Shown here: positions 6,101 through 7,173 of the stretch, piece by piece
Layout of the letters: each line of letters starts with the position of its first letter
How positions within the stretch are numbered: the stretch's first letter is position 1
Assembly (NCBI GenBank): GCA_046710875.1
Contig: JBKEHQ010000062.1
Span: 1 to 7,173, forward strand
Source of the DNA: MGIIb-O3 sp046710875
GTDB taxonomy: Archaea > Thermoplasmatota > Poseidoniia > Poseidoniales > Thalassarchaeaceae
DNA length: 7,173 nt
Direction of reading: 5' to 3'
The notes under the pieces: model-generated
Databases searched by the model: none
What the model was told of the DNA's origin: nothing
What the model saw: the letters and a program-made list of their open reading frames with translations, nothing else
Made by a program: the position numbers and the translations under genes

Positions 6101-7173
6101 ATTTAGATTCAGATAGCCGGACAATTAGGGGGGAATCAGTTGCTATAAATATGTCAATAATTGATAATGCGGGTAACCCAGTTCCATCTGTTCCTTATGA
6201 TGTAAGTATTGAAGGATTACTGATAACTTCATCTACTACCGATTTAGAAGGGTTATCGACTACCATTTTAAATATAGATCAATTCACAAAAGTTGGCCCT
6301 GTGAAAATAATTGTTTCATTTAATGGGATAAATAGCACTATTGGGCTACTTGGAGATGAAGCATGGACGAGAATAATAATTTTGGCGCCAACTAACTTGA
6401 ATGCATTGATGGTGGAAGGGGAATTTATAGCCGGTGAGAAAATTACATTTTCAGGAATTCTTACTGACGAACATTCAGATAGCCTATTTACTGATGAATC
6501 TCTTTCGGGAGGAATCATACATCTATTCATCGACGATATTGACGTAGGACCACTTTATACAACCCAATCAAATGGAACTACAAGATCATGGAGTATTGTA
6601 TATGATATTCCTGAAGATATGAATTACGGTTTACATAAGGCTACAATGAAATTTCTAGGGGGCTTTACTTGGGTCGATCCAATGGGCCAGGGGGACTCCT
6701 TAAATCCTGAATATTACTTACCTTCATCTGATATAATGGAATTTAATATATCTCAGGTATCAAAGGTTATTATCACAACGTCAATTACAGACGTCGATCG
6801 CAATGACCTCGTCTTGATTGAGGGGCAATTTACTGATTTAGTTGGCAGACCAATTCCTGATAGGCCTCTTAATGCATATATTGACGAACAATTGCTGACA
6901 GAATTATCTGTAAATGGAACAGGATTTTTTAGTATATATGTTCCCATTTCTCCAAATATGAAATTAGGGCCACGCATAATTTCCGTAGAATTCATGGGTG
7001 AAGAATTCATACTTCCATCAAATTCCTCAACTGTATTTGTTGTTCATGGGCCAGTATATCCAATTGTTAATTCACTACATCCCGTCGCAATTGGGGACAC
7101 TCTAGAAATTAGTGGTTTGGTTAAAGATAACCTTCAGGATGGTTTTCTCCCTAACCATACCTTGGAATTATTT
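1..7173 (+). CDS. Internal fragment of a giant multidomain surface protein (calcium loops, transglutaminase-like domain, beta-sandwich stalk)
   Basis: Frame 1 is open for all 2391 codons; start codon, signal peptide and C-terminus lie outside the window, so the full protein is longer than 2391 residues. Domain order is: acidic calcium-binding repeats (residues 1-680), TgpA-like plus transglutaminase-like unit (about 681-995), then about 12-13 tandem beta-sandwich repeats (995-2391). I see no long hydrophobic segment that would be a membrane helix, and roughly 75 N-x-S/T sequons are spread over the length, both consistent with an extracellular protein. Composition is rich in Asn, Asp, Ser, Ile and Leu and poor in Lys and Arg, so the protein is acidic. 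Arg is mostly AGA/AGG and Ile often ATA, a codon style common in archaea. Export and surface location are inferred. The overall role (adhesion, polymer binding, or processing of extracellular protein) cannot be decided from the sequence. Reading frame is near certain; function is tentative. Confidence 0.95.
199..360 (+). other. Tryptophan-rich linker between calcium-loop clusters A and B
   Basis: Residues 67-120. No acidic loop motif. It has four Trp (71, 85, 86, 95) and one sequon (NGT at 87-89). Similar short Trp-containing inserts between such loops are seen in repeat adhesins, but I do not recognise a named domain. It ends just before Cys121, where cluster B begins. Confidence 0.5.
361..630 (+). 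repeat. Calcium-binding loop cluster B with bracketing cysteine pair
   Basis: Residues 121-210. The densest acidic stretch in the window: residues 126-160 pack overlapping DNDKDG, DNDNDGD and DDDDGDG loops. Further loops follow at 165-176 (DTDGDGMPDGWE) and 195-207 (GDPDNDGLINLYE). Cys121 and Cys146 bracket the first loops and could form a disulfide, as in many thrombospondin type 3 repeats. Asp codons are nearly all GAT and the adjacent Gly GGA, giving a visible gatgga/gatgat nucleotide periodicity in this stretch. Confidence 0.88.
631..804 (+). other. Linker with cysteine pair between clusters B and C
   Basis: Residues 211-268. Pro/Gly-rich, with Cys240 and Cys251 close together and sequons at 216 and 232. 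No acidic loops and no recognised domain. The close cysteine pair suggests a small disulfide-closed turn; this is inference. Confidence 0.45.
805..1200 (+). repeat. Calcium-binding loop cluster C
   Basis: Residues 269-400. Loops at 270-281 (DTDLDGLNDSYE), 293-304 (DTDGDGINDGIE), 322-333, 334-345 (DLNGNGLIDIGE), 353-367 and 378-389 (DSDGGGATDGEE). Typical interloop turns with TDP are present (287-289, 346-348, 397-398). Cys371 and Cys399 flank the last loop. The GGG form of the last loop recurs twice in cluster D, indicating an internal duplication. Confidence 0.88.
1114..1167 (+). repeat. Long-range internal repeat TLWN-DSD-GG, copy 1
   Basis: Residues 372-389 read TLWNLADSDGGGATDGEE. They match residues 592-609 at most positions without gaps. 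The match extends loosely upstream, since each copy follows a DGLxNxxEN loop and a Cys. The codons differ at many positions, so the duplication is old or has been under protein-level selection. Confidence 0.75.
1201..1500 (+). other. Unrecognised inserted module within the calcium-loop array
   Basis: Residues 401-500, a break of about 100 residues in the acidic array. Composition is different: alternating hydrophobic/polar stretches (for example 403-412 and 473-480, ending in SSIII) suggest beta strands. It has sequons at 422, 445, 446, 482 and 488, and a Cys486/Cys499 pair near its end. The size and strand pattern fit a small beta-sandwich or a carbohydrate-binding-type insert, but I cannot assign a family. 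Confidence 0.5.
1501..2040 (+). repeat. Calcium-binding loop cluster D
   Basis: Residues 501-680. Loops at 505-516 (DLDSDGLADWEE), 531-542 (DSDGDGVNDLSE), 558-569 (DSDMDGLNNYFE), 598-609 (DSDNGGVTDGQE), 628-639 (DTDGDGIPDTIE) and 648-661 (a GGGVPDGQE form). Cysteine pairs Cys553/Cys574 and Cys662/Cys671 lie between or after the loops. The array ends with the turn TDPFNSSDD at 677-684, directly before the transglutaminase-like unit, so it may act as a rigid calcium-dependent spacer for that head. Confidence 0.88.
1774..1827 (+). repeat. Long-range internal repeat TLWN-DSD-GG, copy 2
   Basis: Residues 592-609 read TLWNQSDSDNGGVTDGQE, the partner of residues 372-389. Upstream Cys574 corresponds in order, though not in exact spacing, to Cys371 of copy 1. 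The linker in copy 2 is longer (residues 575-591). Confidence 0.75.
2041..2505 (+). other. Domain preceding the transglutaminase core, resembling the extracellular part of TgpA-type proteins
   Basis: Residues 681-835. Contains an aromatic motif YWRWHTYDSYTGVSW (708-722), which resembles the 'R-x-(T/Y)-x-D-x-Y-x-G-x-x-W' signature found just before the transglutaminase core in TgpA-like (DUF3488-associated) proteins. It continues with likely beta strands and several sequons (696, 725, 739, 751, 793, 796, 827). In TgpA proteins this region follows membrane helices; here it follows calcium loops in what looks like a wholly extracellular chain. The match is from memory of the motif, not an alignment, so the assignment is moderate. 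Confidence 0.55.
2506..2985 (+). other. Transglutaminase-like (papain-fold) core domain with atypical catalytic residues
   Basis: Residues 836-995. It opens with a helical lead-in (842-880: LPESYLNDYGLEV to the DKIIAIQDFI segment, like the 'ala..yl..n..yt' helix of the family), then ISNWILTSSFEGSC. Cys920 sits in GSCDEFTSLFTVMLRHAGMP (919-936 region), a clear match to the family's G-x-C helix followed by the LR-x-x-G-(I/M)-P-x-R turn and VTGF (941-944). The next motif, normally H-A-W-x-E-V, reads TWWAEVH at 962-968: the His position appears to be Thr962 (or Trp963 in the alternative register). The final motif, normally W-x-P-F-D, reads GWIPFEAC at 981-988, so the Asp is Glu986. Active members crosslink or cleave amide bonds by a Cys-His-Asp triad; this copy may be inactive or use another arrangement. 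Fold assignment is confident, activity is doubtful. Confidence 0.85.
2983..3345 (+). other. Beta-sandwich repeat 1
   Basis: Residues 995-1115, directly after the transglutaminase-like core. Entry strand NIGQNISVQGTL (1011-1022), long middle loop (1042-1056), turn SDSNGFFNLSGLP (1065-1077), closing strand with sequons at 1110 and 1116. Confidence 0.7.
3346..3717 (+). other. Beta-sandwich repeat 2
   Basis: Residues 1116-1239. Entry strand GVGVNTTISGQM (1131-1142), turn GPGGYFEFIIPL (1179-1190), then SLEFSGW (1202-1208), the 'V-x-F-x-G' strand common to these repeats, and a polar loop to 1225. Confidence 0.7.
3718..4095 (+). other. Beta-sandwich repeat 3
   Basis: Residues 1240-1365. Entry strand DIDSNIFLNGSVL (1255-1267), turn DEPGNFSINW (1308-1317), followed by PAGPVEVRIRFDAD (1327-1340). 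Sequon-rich: 1250, 1263, 1277, 1302, 1303, 1312, 1320 and 1363. Confidence 0.68.
4096..4365 (+). other. Atypical shorter beta-sandwich repeat 4
   Basis: Residues 1366-1455. Strand MRGITAEVDVILTD (1370-1383) stands where the entry strand would be, but without the usual Gly, and the D-x-x-G-x-F turn is not evident. It could be a diverged repeat or a separate module joined to repeat 5. The boundary with repeat 5 is uncertain. Confidence 0.4.
4366..4752 (+). other. Atypical beta-sandwich repeat 5 with proline-rich loop
   Basis: Residues 1456-1584. Entry-like strand GNNSSITLSLHVP (1495-1507), then a proline-rich loop (1507-1521: seven Pro in fifteen residues), and a closing pattern TGEYNLSFIMPGDVGSG (1535-1551), a variant of the G-x-F turn followed by 'P-x-D-x-x-x-G'. 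Confidence 0.5.
4753..5106 (+). other. Beta-sandwich repeat 6
   Basis: Residues 1585-1702. Entry strand TAGNTLNLNASISD (1600-1613), DDITVELYFDW (1621-1631), turn NSDGNAIFDPIIP (1645-1657), then LPGYYQIRIL (1661-1670) and an acidic loop (1673-1683). Confidence 0.72.
5107..5430 (+). other. Beta-sandwich repeat 7
   Basis: Residues 1703-1810. Entry strand ALQYFTVSGRVMD (1715-1727), PVEIEIFFLDD (1738-1748), turn SNNGSFTVSVPTD (1760-1772), closing strand GVRTLIISVVND (1781-1792). One of the most regular copies. Confidence 0.75.
5431..5730 (+). other. Beta-sandwich repeat 8
   Basis: Residues 1811-1910. Entry strand DRGTSVTIGGRLVE (1826-1839), LNGLQVAAKFHE (1847-1858), turn TDNQGNVNFDFLIP (1866-1879), then PLGLVNVTLFFNGS (1883-1896). 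A regular copy. Confidence 0.75.
5731..6066 (+). other. Beta-sandwich repeat 9
   Basis: Residues 1911-2022. Entry strand PGDFFNVTGSLIS (1928-1940), turn DEGNWSGIIRLDL (1978-1990), then GVNEIKVIYTPD (1995-2006). The middle segment (1941-1977) is longer and more polar than in repeats 7 and 8. Confidence 0.7.
6067..6390 (+). other. Beta-sandwich repeat 10
   Basis: Residues 2023-2130. Entry strand RGESVAINMSIIDNAGNPV (2043-2061), with the G-N-P-V turn typical of bacterial Ig-like domains, PYDVSIEG (2065-2072), turn TDLEGLSTTIL (2080-2090), then GPVKIIVSFNG (2099-2109). Confidence 0.72.
6391..6750 (+). other. Beta-sandwich repeat 11
   Basis: Residues 2131-2250. Entry strand AGEKITFSGILTD (2144-2156), GIIHLFIDD (2171-2179), turn SNGTTRSWSIVYDIP (2190-2204), then YGLHKATMKFLGG (2209-2221) and a longer loop to 2240. 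Confidence 0.72.
6751..7041 (+). other. Beta-sandwich repeat 12
   Basis: Residues 2251-2347. Entry strand LVLIEGQFTD (2270-2279) followed by GRPIPDRPL, then LNAYIDEQLL, turn VNGTGFFSIYVP (2304-2315) and LGPRIISVEFMGE (2322-2334). This is the clearest copy and the best seed for a repeat profile. Confidence 0.78.
7042..7173 (+). other. Beta-sandwich repeat 13, cut by the window edge
   Basis: Residues 2348-2391. Entry strand AIGDTLEISGLVKD (2363-2376), then LPNHTLELF (2383-2391), matching the first third of repeat 12. Shows that the stalk continues downstream. Confidence 0.7.

Larger units (their letters stand above)
2983..7173 (+). repeat. Tandem array of about 12-13 diverged beta-sandwich (Ig-like) domains
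   Basis: Residues 995-2391. Two landmarks recur. The first is an entry strand of the form 'G-x-x-(hydrophobic)-x-(hydrophobic)-x-G-x-(hydrophobic)', with its Gly (or substitute) at 1020, 1140, 1264, 1609 (Ala), 1723, 1835, 1936, 2051 (Met), 2152, 2275 and 2372. The second is a mid-domain turn 'D/N-x-x-G-x-F', seen at 1066-1070, 1177-1184, 1308-1313, 1647-1652, 1761-1765, 1867-1874, 1978-1982, 2081-2084 and 2304-2309. Period is about 95-125 residues. The turn resembles carboxypeptidase-regulatory-like and bacterial Ig-like domains. There is no cysteine in the whole array. It probably forms an elongated stalk. Confidence 0.8.

Noticed and set aside
1..7173. Internal promoters, ribosome binding sites or terminators
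   Set aside because: AT-rich patches resembling TATA boxes occur throughout, but all lie inside continuous coding sequence and none precedes a plausible separate gene.

Overview
The whole window is one uninterrupted plus-strand reading frame (frame 1). It runs from base 1 to base 7173 with 2391 sense codons, no stop, and neither its start nor its end. The DNA is AT-rich (mid-30s % GC by spot counts), so random sequence would hit a stop every 15-20 codons; the frame also translates into coherent repeats throughout. This is therefore an internal piece of a giant secreted or surface protein gene. There is no intergenic DNA, RNA gene, promoter, terminator, mobile element or CRISPR array. Residue numbers below count from base 1 (residue n = bases 3n-2 to 3n).

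Layout: (1) residues 1-680 hold about 17 acidic calcium-binding loops of the DxDxDGxxD type (thrombospondin type 3-like), in four clusters with linkers and one inserted non-repeat module, and carry 12 cysteines in six neighbouring pairs. (2) Residues about 681-995 form a transglutaminase-like (papain-fold) unit whose upstream part resembles the extracellular region of TgpA-type transglutaminases. The nucleophile-position Cys920 is clear, but the usual catalytic His is not where the family has it, and the usual Asp appears to be Glu986. (3) Residues 995-2391 are a long tandem array of about 12-13 diverged beta-sandwich (Ig-like / carboxypeptidase-regulatory-like) domains of roughly 90-130 residues, with no cysteine at all, still continuing at the right edge.

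The organism is probably an uncultured planktonic archaeon of the Thermoplasmatota (Marine Group II/Poseidoniales or Marine Group III). The pointers are low GC, frequent ATA (Ile) and AGA/AGG (Arg) codons, about 75 N-glycosylation sequons, and an architecture (calcium loops, transglutaminase-like domain, beta-sandwich stalk) that I associate with giant surface proteins of these archaea. This is inference; no marker gene is present and an AT-rich marine bacterium is not excluded.

Working model (inference): a calcium-stiffened N-terminal region presents a transglutaminase-like head, and a long cysteine-free stalk carries it away from, or anchors it to, the cell surface. It could act in adhesion, polymer binding or protein processing. 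The most interesting point is the apparent loss of the catalytic His, which suggests the head may bind rather than catalyse.
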